Origin: Caprella mutica
Taxonomy: Eukaryota; Arthropoda; Malacostraca; Amphipoda; Caprellidae
Reading direction: 5' to 3'
NCBI GenBank assembly: GCA_947561585.1
Contig: CANNZV010000265.1
Location: 124,001-188,000 of the forward strand
DNA length: 64,000 nt
This document shows positions 1 through 10,366 of the stretch, one piece after another. Made by a program: the position numbers and the translations under genes. The notes below the pieces were generated by a model, which was not told the origin of the DNA, ran no database searches, and saw only the letters and a list, made by a program, of their open reading frames with translations. How positions within the stretch are numbered: the stretch's first letter is position 1; the number at the start of each line of letters is the position of its first letter.

Positions 1-590
1 TAGTCCCATTATAAAAGTTTCTGAATAAATTTATTATTATTTAGTAAATGATTAATATTTAATCCATTTATTCTAACATAAACTTTCCTATTTTTTAAAA
101 GGAGTTGCTGAACAAAAATTATTTTGACTTCCTTTTTGTACTATATATTTCTCCATATTGTCAATATTTTATATAATGATAGTTATATGAATTTTCTTAA
201 AACCTAGAAATAAATCTGTTTTAACTGTTCCTTCAGTAGTTGATGAAATATACGATTCTAAAGTTGGTAGTCTTTTTGTGGGTCACCCTGTATAGTGAAA
301 GCTTCACGAGCGACTCACAGTAGCAGACTGATTCTACAATGTATATAGAAGGATTAAAATAAAGTGAGACTAACACGAAAAAAATCCTTTTTCTTTTGAA
401 ACTGATAATTGTACACAGAAAATAAGATAAACATAGAATTAATAAACTGTCACAAATAATGCAGCAATAACATTATGTATGAGTTAATTAATTAAGTTAA
501 CGTAAATATAATAAGGTTTAACCAATAATTATGTAGAATATTGTAAAGTTATTTATACACTTACATATATGTTAATTCATCTATATGTTC
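1..590. other. AT-rich stretch, no gene seen
   Basis: No open frame with coding character is visible on either strand. Near 281-295 lies a GGGTCACCCTGTATA word. It resembles the CACCCTGTA ends of the complete TA-flanked elements at 22839-23557 and 26249-26914, so a decayed element end is possible, but no partner end was found. Confidence 0.5.
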
Positions 591-635
591 ATCTATATGT
601 TCATCTATTTTAATTAAATAGATGAACATATAGAT
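591..635. repeat. Perfect 45-bp palindrome
   Basis: Arms of 20 bp (591-610 and 616-635) are exact reverse complements around a 5-base centre, TAATT. A second, direct copy of the TATGTTCATCTA word lies just upstream, so the palindrome extends a short tandem duplication. It could extrude a cruciform. It lies directly beside the GGCGAAT motif cluster and may mark an element end. Confidence 0.8.
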
Positions 636-730
636 ACATTTCGCCGACCGCCGTTGAAAGTGTCGTTCAGCGAATGTGCTTTCGGCGAATGTATTTTCGG
701 AAAAAGGGATTTCGGCGAATGGACTGGTCA
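636..730. repeat. Short GGCGAAT-motif cluster
   Basis: The words TTCGGCGAATGT and TTTCGGCGAATG recur four to five times with small variations. The style matches the tandem-motif ends of the elements at 4440, 19177 and 37992. With the core at 835-955 it may be one end of a related element. The other end was not found. Confidence 0.4.
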
Positions 731-834
731 CCCATTAAACCGTTACTGCTCCGTACTCTGCTGGCTCCTCCTCCTTGTATATAGTTATAAATTGAATTAA
801 ATTACTTTTAGAATAAAGAGAACTTTGAAACTAC

Positions 835-955
835 AGACTTAAATAGCTGTAATGTAGTTTTTCGTATCCGCTAGTTTGTTGTAATACACACTTCATGATT
901 GTTCAATGAGGGAGGTTATAGGGTGAAAGCACGTCGCCCGATACACTTATTGGTC
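835..955. repeat. Dispersed core shared with 4612-4720
   Basis: The words TATCCGCTAGTTTGTTG and CACACTTCATGATTGTT occur here and again, in the same order, inside the complete element at 4440-4926. The flanking terminal motifs differ between the two loci. This is a second copy of the same transposon core, with its ends decayed or replaced. Confidence 0.6.
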
Positions 956-984
956 AATCTCTATGGCCAATTAGTTAGTAAGTA

Positions 985-1520
985 ATGTCACAGGTCCCCT
1001 TCACTCTATCTTTTTATTTTATTTCATTAGAACTAATATGGTTACTGATTATATAACTGCAAACCATTTCAAATTTGGTTCTATAAATTTTATTGTAATA
1101 TGTAATTTAAGATTTTTTTCCGTTCTTCTTCTACCCTCCGAATTTCAAGCAAATAAAGAATCCAATTATCCAATAGGCTAACTAGATCCGACCAATTCAA
1201 AACAATAACAAAGCTGATTTCAAGACAATATATATCCATATGAAGAATCCATGTACCTAACTAAGTATTTCTTACTAATTTCCGATCATGAGAACTGTTA
1301 ATTTTAAAAACAATTTGTATTTGAATACGAGAGATACCTGTAAAGTTTTTTTTACTTTTTCTTCTAATGAATCTTAGAAAGAGTGAAAGTTGAATGTGAA
1401 TATTTCTTATATAATTAATTGTGAACAGAATACTTGATCGATTTCTTTTATATAACCTTAGCTCTACAAATTTAAAGCAATTCAAGAATGTTTTTATTTA
1501 GAGTGGAGAGGATCAATAAA
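985..1520. mobile_element. Non-autonomous DNA element, AGGTCC family, copy A
   Basis: The left end CAGGTCCCCTTCACTCTA pairs imperfectly with the right end TAGAGTGGAGAGGATC. The interior (AACTGCAAACCATTT, then TTCTTATATAATTAATTGTG) recurs in the same order in the longer copy at 18074-19104. It has no transposase. A short minus-strand frame inside (1261-1485) is not credible as a gene. Confidence 0.6.
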
Positions 1521-1795
1521 AAACATTATCCTAAAAAACATGTCCGCAAGGAACAATATTTTTAAAACTATTCTAAGTTGTAGTAACCTTAATTTCTAAT
1601 CTCAAAGGTACCACCCATAAAAATTTCATATTACCAAAAACTGTCCCACTATGATTTCAATCTTGCAACCTATTAACAATTATTATTTTCAATATATATT
1701 CATTGTGTTCACCCACTTTTCAAAATGTGCAAATGTCCTGCAATTCAGCAGTTACCCAATTTTCCACACTGCATAAGTAATGTTGTACCGTGTAC

Positions 1796-2020
1796 CTTTT
1801 CAGTGTACCGTGACATTCAAACTGAATGACACGGTACACTGAAAAGATCCTTCCTAGCCACTACACGGTACACTGAAAAGATCCTTCCTAGCCACTACAC
1901 GGTACACTGAAAAGATCCTTCCTAGTCACTACACGGTACACTGAAAAGATCCTTCCTAGCCACTACACGGTACACTGAAAATATCCTTCCTAGCCACTAC
2001 ACGGTACACTGAAACTCATA
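1796..2020. repeat. 34-bp minisatellite, about 6 copies, with inverted edge
   Basis: Tandem unit contains GGTACACTGAAAAGATCC and TTCCTAGCCACTACAC. The array opens with a palindrome: CTTTTCAGTGTACCGTG (1796-1812) faces its exact reverse complement at 1830-1846. The unit is the reverse complement of the long array at 34340-35800 and 36036-36370, so the same minisatellite exists at two loci 32 kb apart in opposite orientation. Confidence 0.95.
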
Positions 2021-2032
2021 TCTACTACTGCC

Positions 2033-2705
2033 GATCATATTGACTACTGTGTCATATCGGCTATTGTGTCATATCGACTATTATGTCATGTTGGCTATTG
2101 TGTCATATTGGCTACTGTGTCATATCGGCTATTGTGTCATATGGGCAACTGTGTCATATCGGCTACTGTGTCATATCGGCTATTGTGTCATATCGGTTTC
2201 TGTGTCCTATCAGCTACTGTGTTATATCGGCTATTGTGTCATATCGGCTACTGTGTCATATCGGCTATTGTGTCATATCGGTTTCTGTGTCATATCAGCT
2301 ACTGTGTTATATCGGCTACTGTGTCAAATCGACTACTGTGTCATATCGGCTACTGTGTCATATCGACTACTGTGTCATATCGGTTATTGTGTCATATTGG
2401 CTATTGTGTCATATCGGCTATTGTGTCATATTGGGTACTGTGTCATATCGGCTATTGTGTCATATCGGTTTCTGTGTCATATCAGCTACTGTGTCATATC
2501 GACTACTGTGTCATATCGGCTACTGTGTCATATCGACTACTGTGTCATATCGGTTATTGTGTCATATCGGTTATTGTGTCATATTGGCTATTGTGTCGTA
2601 TCAGCTATTGTGTCATTTTGGCTATTGTGTCATATTGGCTATCGTGTCATATCGACTACTGTGTCATATCGAGTATTGTGTCATATCGACTATTGTGACA
2701 TATCA
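2033..2705. repeat. 17-bp minisatellite, about 39 copies
   Basis: Unit TCATATCGGCTACTGTG with frequent G/A, C/T and A/T changes at a few fixed positions. Because 17 is not a multiple of three and the unit lacks stops, all three plus frames stay open (2040-2789), giving false ORFs of 210-249 codons. It directly follows the 34-bp array. Confidence 0.95.
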
Positions 2706-3404
2706 GCTACACTGTATTTACTCTACCGCAAGTACACTGAAAATTATTCTCTCCAATTGTTCTCAAGAAGTTGCAAAATAATTCCTTAAAACCTCCCCAT
2801 TATGACAAATATCACAAAGAAAAGAAATTAGATGCATTTTTTGGCGAGACTGCAGAGCATCTGCAACTGATTTTCCTGAGTGCAGCAAAAACAATTCTGC
2901 AAAAGATAGAACTCGGCAAAATTCCACAGCACAGATCTGCTTAATAACTTATATATGCTGTTATATGTATTATGTAGGAATGAAATGATAATAATAATGA
3001 GGCTGCTAATCTTTTTTTAAGATTCACTAATTTTAAAGAATGCAATTATTTAAAATGTTGTTGTTAGGGTATAGGTAAAGCTCGTACAACGGACAGTACT
3101 TGCAACGGAAAAGTGTCCGCTATGCTATCAGCGTTCTTTGTAGCGTACATTCATAAATTTAGTTGAGGATGTAAACTTAGTAAGTTTTCTTTAACAGCAT
3201 TTCAAAGAAACTCTAATGAAGGTAAACAATCTCAGATTATTATTAAAGGAAAATTTTAATGAAAATCTACTTATATTTATATAACTTAATTATATAAATG
3301 TACATAGTAATAAGATAGGTATAACTGTCGCTTAAAGTAATATATTATATGATAAAAAAGGGTGTTGTTTTTTAAATTCACTAACATAGATATTTAATGT
3401 ACCT
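2706..3404. other. AT-rich stretch, nothing recognised
   Basis: No gene, clear inverted repeat or tandem array was seen. A short GC-richer patch at about 3085-3150 contains AACGGACAGT and AACGGAAAAGTG words, loosely like the motif clusters elsewhere, without a partner. Confidence 0.4.
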
Positions 3405-3449
3405 ACACAGAGAAAAAAGTTTACTCATATTTAATGGGTCAACATTTTA

Positions 3450-3990
3450 TGCTTTGAATCAATTTATTACGTGAGTTGGTTTGACTATATCCATGTTTTC
3501 ACGTGTGTCAAAACAACTATGACGTGTGTGTCACCAAACATAGTTAATTCAAATCATTTTATGGATTGAATCAACTTACTATGATAGTTGGAGTTACATT
3601 TTGGGAGTTTGAACATATGTTAAAACAACTATGACATAGTGTGTTGAAGTAACTCACAAAGATTGTCAATTCAATGTATATGGTGTATTAATTCACTTAC
3701 TATGAGAGTTGGCGCTACTTTTTTGAGTTTAGGTGCGAGTTAAATCAACTATGACATAGTGTGTTATAGTAACCCACAAAGACTGGTAATCCAATGTATT
3801 CTGCAGTGTATGAATTAACTTACTATGAGAGTTGCCGCTACTTTTTTGTAAGTTTAGGTGTGAGTTAAAACAACTATGACATAGTGTGATAATGTAACCC
3901 ACAAAGACTGTTAATCTTATTTATTTGGTGTATAAATTAACTTACTATGAGAGTTAGTGCTACTTTTTTTTTAAGTTTATGTGTGAGTTC
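3450..3990. repeat. About 120-bp tandem repeat, 4 diverged copies
   Basis: The landmark CAACTATGACATAGTGTG recurs at about 3514, 3626, 3746 and 3871. Each is preceded by an AGTTTAGGTGTGAGTTAAA word and followed by an ACCCACAAAGACTG word. Spacing is 112-125 bp. Copies differ by substitutions and small indels, so the array is older than the others. Confidence 0.8.
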
Positions 3991-4439
3991 AATCAAATGA
4001 GTAAGTGGCAACTTATGCTTTCCTCAAAGCTAATTTATTCGCATAACACTTTTCAGTTCAAATCTTGTTTCAAGTGTGTTACGTGTTGAATGTGAACGCT
4101 CCTCAATACCATTTTAGTTTAAGTGCAAACAATAGCGTTATATGCATTAAATAGTATTATCGCTGCCGATCGATTATTAATTAATTCCATTAATAAATAG
4201 ATAAATGTCTGCCTAAATATTCTAAAATATTGGTGATTGATAGTTTGGTGGCTTTATATAGGTAGTTATTTAAAGAGCTGATTATCAGTATATAACTTTT
4301 ATAATAATAAATTTTGATTACTGCCTTCCAGTTTGTAAACTGATATCCAAACTAATTTTCCTAAATTATTATATGTTAACTTATTTAAGCATCATACCTA
4401 CCTAGCTGTTTTTTTTTTCAGTGTCAATACCTTCTACAT

Positions 4440-4926
4440 GGGGTACGGTCAAAAGCCCCCCCGGTCAAGAGCCCTCCCGGTCATGAGCCCCCCCGGTCAT
4501 GAGCCCCCATAGGTCATGAGCCCCCCCGGTCACGAGCCCCCCCCTCCCTGTTTTTTTAATCCTTATTTACCTAGTTAAACAAATGAAGAATTACTTAGTT
4601 AGAAATAACTGAGAGTTACTAATGTAGTTTGTTGTATCCGCTAGTTTGTTGCACTGCACACTTCATGATTGTTTAATGATCTGGCAGGGGGGTTCGGGGG
4701 CGGCACGCCCCCCGATATACATATATTTTATGTCTATTCAGTAATGAACTACAAAAGTGTCAATAAGGATTAAATAGTATAGGTAAATAAGGATTTAAAA
4801 ACAGGGGGGATCATGACCGAGAGTGCTCATGACCGGGGGGGGCTCTTGACCGGGGGGGCTTATGACCTAGGGGGGCTCATGACCGGGGAGGCTCATGACC
4901 GGGGGGGGGCTTATGACCTATACCCC
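4440..4926. mobile_element. Small element with tandem-motif inverted ends, 8-bp target duplication
   Basis: Both ends consist of about six tandem copies of CGGTCATGAGCCCCCC, in opposite orientation (4440-4545 and 4805-4926). TTCTACAT is present on both sides (4432-4439 and 4927-4934), a target duplication. A duplication of 8-10 bp fits Mutator-like or hAT-like transposition. The interior carries the core also seen at 835-955. No coding capacity, so it is non-autonomous. Confidence 0.85.
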
Positions 4927-4966
4927 TTCTACATAGGCTAGGCAGTTACTGCGCTGTCCTCAGAAT

Positions 4967-5129
4967 AGGTTAAGTTCCAAATTATCAGGCGATTTCAAAT
5001 TTTCGGTCACGTATGAAATATAGTATATAGCTACCTAATAGCTAATTAAAATAAAAGTTAATTTAATATAGTTTTTCTTACGCGACCGAAAATGTGGAGC
5101 CGTCCGATATTTCGGAACTTGTCCTAGTA
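4967..5129. mobile_element. MITE family 1 copy (TAGGGTAAGTTACGAA type)
   Basis: The left end TAGGTTAAGTTCCAAATTAT and the inverted right end share the family features: a TTCGGTCA/TATAAG block about 40 bp inside and an AAGTT word after the terminal GGG. Other copies are at 23650-23835, 24648-24889, 27703-28312, 30906-31275 and 36954-37863. Confidence 0.65.
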
Positions 5130-5190
5130 TCTTGAGTAAAGTGGTCTGATAATCTATATATTTTAAAACTAGTTGGTGTACCTATAGGTA

Positions 5191-5426
5191 GGGTTACACA
5201 GCCAAATTCGGTTCTTTAATTTCTAATTGTGACCCTATTCAGAGAGTCTCAAAATCATTCTGAAATTAGTTTAGCTATATACTGAATTGTTGAACATCAT
5301 AATTTAAGCTCAATTTATGATAGGTTCTATTCATTTCACGAGTGCCTTGAAGTCATGATGGTTAATGATGTTTCTGAGATAAGAGACCGCAGTTAGTTAA
5401 AGTGCCGCAATTTACCTACTTGACCC
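5191..5426. mobile_element. MITE family 4 copy, TA duplication
   Basis: Ends GGGTTACACAGCCAAATT and, inverted, GGGTCAAGTAGGTAAATTGC, flanked by TA on both sides (5189-5190, 5427-5428). The same family occurs at 35802-36033 and 36695-36897, with GCCGCAATTTACCT near the right end. Its right edge abuts the first candidate micro-exon at 5430. Confidence 0.8.
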
Positions 5427-5429
5427 TAG

Positions 5430-5516
5430 TTTTCTATGACTGGGAGAACTCCATCCAGGGAGGTAGTCGGAGGAGAACACCGTCCAGGGATTTAGCAGGG
5501 AGAACTCCAACCAGAG
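5430..5516. repeat. Short internal repeat in candidate exon
   Basis: The block GGGAGAACTCCATCCAGGG is followed by two diverged copies (GGAGAACACCGTCCAGGG and GGGAGAACTCCAACCAG) at about 30-bp spacing. The copies stay in frame, so the encoded segment is repetitive and rich in Arg, Ser, Thr and Pro. Confidence 0.6.
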
Positions 5517-6149
5517 GTGAGCTTTTTGATATATTATACTTTCTTGGTATTTAATTAAAGTCTACATTATGAGTGTATAATGAACAAAATTATGAGGATT
5601 AGCTAGAAAAATCCATTGCATTTATTAGAGCTAAATTTATACTGCATCTGAAGATTTATAATTAGTTTAACATTTTATATAAATAATTTACCTGTATGAA
5701 AGAATTCTCAGTTAAAAATTCTTTTTATTTCTTTATTAATATATGGTTTTCTATATTTTCTGAATCTACTTTCAGATCTTGATGAAGAATTGATGAAGTG
5801 TATCAACGTCATCAACTATCGGAGTCCTCTTCAATTCCTTTGAATGGTTCAGGAACAATAATTATGCTAGGTCAAAGTAAGTATTTAAAAATATTAGATG
5901 ATTTCTAAATATATATTTGCAATATGATTAGCTTTTACTTTTTCATATGCTTTTAGGGATTCCAGACATGAAAAGAATATCGAAGCTGTCGCTATCTCAT
6001 CACAAAAGGAAAAAGAGTAGGTGATGTTATTGATAATGTATATGAACGATACTGTGAATTTCTATTCAATATATATTAATATACGAATCTCTTATTTCAG
6101 GAATTGGCAACCTACAGTCGTGAAAGAAAGTGACGAGAATTCAAATTAA
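5430..6149 (+). CDS. Candidate micro-exon gene, 3' part (unknown product)
   Basis: Three small exons join in one open frame: 5430-5516 (donor GTGAGC), 5957-6020 (acceptor TTTTAG, donor GTGATG) and 6101-6149 (acceptor TTTCAG), ending at TAA 6147-6149. The exon 5430 reading frame starts in phase 1. The 5516/5957 junction is phase 1 and the 6020/6101 junction is phase 2. The translation is short, basic and polar, with a run SHHKRKK near the middle and ESDENSN at the end. AATAAA lies at about 6160. Upstream exons and the start codon were not found, so this is a partial model. The family is not recognised. Splice sites are read by eye; the coherent phase chain is the main support. Confidence 0.35.
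5776..5876 (+). other. Possible alternative (stop-containing) exon
   Basis: Strong sites flank this 101-bp block: acceptor CTACTTTCAG and donor GTAAGT. Joined to the upstream donor at 5516 it reads in phase for about 22 residues and then meets TGA. Skipping it gives the longer frame described for 5430-6149. It may be a cassette or poison exon, or the true last coding exon. Confidence 0.3.
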
Positions 6150-6779
6150 ACTTTTAAATAATAAATCTAAAACTTAAATGTTTATATTTCGTTTTCAATT
6201 TGACCTTGGTAATTCTATTAGCATATTTCAATATCAGTGCCTATGAGTAAGATGAATTGCACTAAAATATGGTTTAGAAGATAAAGGCTTTATCATTAAT
6301 TTATTATTCATTAAGTTATAGTACAATTGCAGCATATCAAAGATTTATCAACTTTTGTAATCTAGCCTGGTTAATTAATTCATCTAGCCTACCTATTTAT
6401 CACTACGTAAAGTTATGTATGTCATCTAACTACTTATTTATAAACTGACCTGATGAGATTACTTATTCAATCTAATCTATTAATTTACAACTGATAACCA
6501 TATATCAATTCATAGGATCGAAAACATTTCAAAAAGCAAGGATAGGTCTAGGTGATCAATTATTTTTTAAAATTAAAATAGTATGCATATCACAGAAGCA
6601 AAAGTAGAAAATAAATGTGAACATGTTAGATTTGGTCCTAGAAAATAAATAGTCTAATCAAATTGATACCGGGACCTAACTCGAGATTATAATTTAATAG
6701 AGTAAATATAGTGACTGAAAAAGTCTTGTAAAAAGTCTGGCTACTGCTAACCAGACCGATATTTCAACCTACACTATAA
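6150..6779. other. AT-rich stretch, nothing recognised
   Basis: Apart from the AATAAA at about 6160, nothing interpretable was seen. No inverted repeats or arrays. Confidence 0.4.
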
Positions 6780-7200
6780 TAGTTAATGTAACCTACACGA
6801 GTAGTTGGTATAACCTACACGAGTAGTTGGTATAACCTACACGAGTAGTTGGTATAACCTACACGAGTAGTTAGTATAACCTACACGAGTAGTTGGTATA
6901 ACCTACACGAGTAGTTGGTATAACCTACACGAGTAGTTGATATAACCTGCACGAGTAGTTGATATAACCAACACGAGTAGTTGATATAACCTACATGAGT
7001 AGTTGATATCACCTATACGAGTAGTTAATGTAACCTACACGAGTAGTTGTTATAACCTACACGAGTAGTTGGTATAACTTACACGAGTAGTTGGTATAAC
7101 CTACACAAGCAGTTGGTATAACCTACACGAGTAGTTGGTATAACCTACACGAGTAGTTGGTATAACCTACACGAGTAGTTGGTATAACACATAGGAGTGA
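6780..7200. repeat. 22-bp minisatellite, about 19 copies
   Basis: The unit carries CCTACACGAGTAGTT followed by GGTATAA. Copies are nearly identical in the middle and decay on the right into looser versions up to about 7335 (for example CCATCACGAGCAGTT). The decay gradient shows the array was homogenised from the centre. Confidence 0.95.
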
Positions 7201-7722
7201 TTGGAGAAACATACACAAGTAGTTGATGTAACCTTGTTCTGTAGTTGTTTTAACCATTACATATAATTGGTTCAACCATCACGAGCAGTTTTGACTATCA
7301 CAGGTAGTTGTTGTGACCATCGGGAATTAAAAATAATCAACTCACATATATGTTGTTTTAACCAACGTCAATTTAACTCATATTAAATAGTACCTGCAAC
7401 TCACCACGTAGGTAGGCGCACAGATAAACCATAAAATTTAGTCAAAACAAATCAAATATGATTTGATTCAACTAATCCTTTCTCTGTGTGTACATGCAAA
7501 CTAAGATACATAGCATAATTAATATTCGTTTACTAAACTGATCACAATATATAAGTAAATTATTTCATTTCCTGATTCTTATTTTTTTTGTTCAAATATC
7601 GTCTTTAATTATTGTTGATAATTTTAGTTCATTTTATAAATTTACTTGCTATTTAGTTTATATTATTTTATTAACAATCCATTAAATAATACAAAAAAAT
7701 TTAACGTTTTTTTTTATTCCAG

Positions 7723-7990
7723 TTCCATCAAATAAGTTGGAATTGGAAGATCACCTCAAAATCCAAATCTTCATCGACGAAAGAAACAGTCAAATTCCCT
7801 AAAAATAATCAGATAGAAGTCCTCCAGTAGGGACTAGAAGTTGCGCTAAATCATGACTCAGCAAAAAAGCAGCTCTGGAGTAGCCAGCGTGAAATCCTGT
7901 TATTGGAATCCAGGATTAAAGCCAGGGGATCTTGATGAGTTGATATGGATATCCTTGGAAAGAAAATAATAATTGTTTATTATGAATAAA
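7723..7990 (+). CDS. Candidate 3'-terminal exon, phase 1
   Basis: A long pyrimidine tract ending in TTATTCCAG precedes 7723. Read with two leading bases (phase 1, like the candidate donor at 5516), the frame is open for 25 codons to TAA at 7800-7802. AATAAA lies at 7985-7990. It could be an alternative last exon of the 5.4-6.1 kb gene. A second small open frame (7854-7970, starting ATGACTCAG) shares the GDLDEL-type wording with the exon at 5776, which may be coincidence. No family recognised. Confidence 0.3.
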
Positions 7991-7999
7991 ATTTGATTT

Positions 8000-8390
8000 C
8001 AGACTAATAGAGTATACACAAAAGAATGAGAAGAAAAAGGTATGAGGACCGAGAATAGTTTTGCCTAAACACATTTGGACAGAAAAATATCATAAATAGC
8101 CCCTTAACGACCATCTTCCTTTGCGGAGGACATTAGAAAAACATCAAAAAATGTTTAAATTTATTACATATAATCATATTCTTACAATATAAGAAGGATA
8201 CAAATAAATGTAGGCTATGCCACATAAGGATTTCAAATTTGGAACCACCTAAAGTTCTTTCCAAAGAAGTTTAGACTTGATAAAAAATGAAACGTGATTT
8301 ATTTTAATATATATCCTTCTTAAAAAAAGGTAATCTATTTAATATTGATCTATCAAAAAAAAAAAGGTTTTTCTTAGGCGTTGAGATCGT
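8000..8390. other. AT-rich stretch, nothing recognised
   Basis: No gene or repeat structure identified beyond short A-runs. Confidence 0.4.
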
Positions 8391-8512
8391 GCGCGGACAG
8401 AATGCCTACGGAAAAATGCCTACGGAAAAATGCCTACGGAAAAATGCCTTCGGACAAAATGCCTAACGGACAAAATGCCTAACAGACAAAATGCCTAACG
8501 GACAAAATGGTT
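8391..8512. repeat. Cluster of ACGGACAAAATGCCTA motifs
   Basis: Seven to eight tandem motifs of 14-17 bp, drifting from ACGGAAAAATGCCT to ACGGACAAAATGCCTA. This resembles the motif ends of the elements at 19177 and 37992, but no inverted partner was found within the next 2 kb, so it may be a solo end. Confidence 0.6.
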
Positions 8513-9330
8513 GGGATAACCATTATCACAATTCGGAAGAAGATCATATTTCATCTTACTAATCATTTTCAATTGGTTAGAACACGATTTTTCGTACTGG
8601 AATTGGGCGGCTCCACAATGAATGGCCAAATTTAACCAAATTCTCCCGATTAAAATTTAATAAAATATACAAAATCCTGAATGGATCATTTGATTATTCT
8701 GCAATGAAAATGCTATTGAAATTTTAGAAATCATATCAAGGTACACTAATTTTCTTAGCTTAGTTATTTTAATCGAAAGTTAACGTGAAATTCCAACTAT
8801 TTCAATTCTATATTTAATTAACCCTTTACCATTCTTCTGATCATATTGAGCCAGTTAAATAAGTCTGAAGGCTGGTTTTCGGACGGTTATAAGTTAACCT
8901 AGCTTGAGTAGGTAGAAGTAGTTTTATTCTGCGGAGTAATGAGGTAGGCTAAGTCAACACCAACTTTTTGAACATGGATGCCAGAGTAAATGTTTGACGA
9001 TTGGACAAAACATATAGAAACATATTTCCAACTACGATGTGAATATTTACATCAGAATATTCTTTAACAATTTCATTTGAACTACGTTTGGAAACCTGTT
9101 GAATTATTATTAAATTGGGAAAACGTGAGGAATCGTTAAATTACTTACTTCTGCCTCAGTGAATTCATATCCTTTGTGAAGAATTTCAAGGTCCTCTGTA
9201 GGATCGTAAAATTAGGTTCAGAATATATATTTACTATATATATTCTGAATGCCGAAGTTAATGTTTTCGATGGTATTTTTTTATATATGTTTAAATTTTT
9301 TTTTTCCAAATTTTCCTATAAACACTAATC
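8513..9330. other. AT-rich stretch with one small palindrome
   Basis: Mostly featureless. A palindrome with about 13-bp arms lies at about 9217-9250 (TTCAGAATATATA against its complement). No gene seen. Confidence 0.45.
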
Positions 9331-9334
9331 AGAC

Positions 9335-9790
9335 GCTTAAGAAAAATAGGGTACACTCTTTGTTTTGATTTCCAGTTTGAAGTTTATAAAAAAAACAGTT
9401 CATTCTCGGCCTTTTTTAAATATTTAAATTGTTCCCTGAAGTATATAAACTTTTCAATAATATTTTTTTCCTATTTTGTACTTTTAGAGGAATATCCCAT
9501 ATTGAATTCATTATACCTACCTAGCTGTTATTCAAAACACACTGTGTACATTCTTTTACTTTGGACTGAAAATAACATGTAAGTAAAACGGATATTAGAG
9601 AGTTTTGATTATAGAAATCTATTAAAACATACAAAATTAAACATGTTTAAAAATTTAAAATCATAAATAAATTTGCCTTGAGCGGACTATTTATGTTCGA
9701 TTTGATATAATGTTAAATTATGTAAAAAAAACAAAGGAATACGAAACCGGTATAAGGAATTTCTGCCGCAAGAAAATTCGCCGAAATAAA
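9335..9790. repeat. Diverged copy of the repeat at 10650-11070
   Basis: TACACTCTTTGTTTTGATT, TCGGCCTTT and AGTATATAAAC appear in the same order and spacing as in 10651-10900. The two stretches are diverged copies of one element. Its ends cannot be set here. Confidence 0.55.
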
Positions 9791-10366
9791 AATGAAGTGA
9801 TCACCACAATAATAATAGTTAGGGTCCTTTTCCAACCCCCGTGACCAAGGATACTTATAACAGGTTAACAGGACTCTCCACTTTAAACAGTAACACTTTC
9901 ATAAAAAGAGAAAACAGACTATTTATATATGAATAGTGCCTTTAGTCTGATTGTAATTTTATTTGATGGCCAGTGAAACATGACACTAGTTGATGGTGTA
10001 ATTGCATTTGGTTGAACAAGTTTGGTTATTGAAATCATGTAAATTTTCATGACATCGTCCAAATTAAATGTAATAAAAAATTGAGAAATGAGAGATAGAA
10101 AAAATGCAATGGTTACTCTTTGAAAAGTATGTGAGTTAACACCTATGTTGCACAAAGAATATATCTTTTAGTTTTGGTTGTAGCGAAGAACTTGTCTCTG
10201 AACTCGGTCGGAAACATAAAAAAAATTCTCTTTTGATTTTGTCGTAGCCACTTTCACAGTCGCGCAACTTTTTTCTTACTAGGACCTCCTCCTCCATAAT
10301 TATCCCAGAAATTCTAAATGTTTGGATGCAAGTTTGTTTTGGGCTTTGCAAAGCATGATTTAACTA

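Larger units (their letters stand above)
3405..7490. mobile_element. Possible 4-kb composite element with repeat-filled ends
   Basis: The left boundary TACCTACACAGAGAAA (about 3400) is matched, inverted, by TTTCTCTGTGTGTACA at about 7480-7495. Tandem arrays lie just inside both ends: ~120-bp units on the left and 22-bp units on the right. Foldback-like and Rehavkus-type elements have repeat-filled inverted ends, which is the reason for proposing one element. No target duplication or transposase was found, and smaller elements sit inside, so this is tentative. Confidence 0.25.

Noticed and set aside
2040..2789. Three overlapping plus-strand ORFs of 210-249 codons
   Set aside because: They are the three frames of a stop-free 17-bp repeat; the encoded CVISATVSYRLL-type repeats have no independent support.
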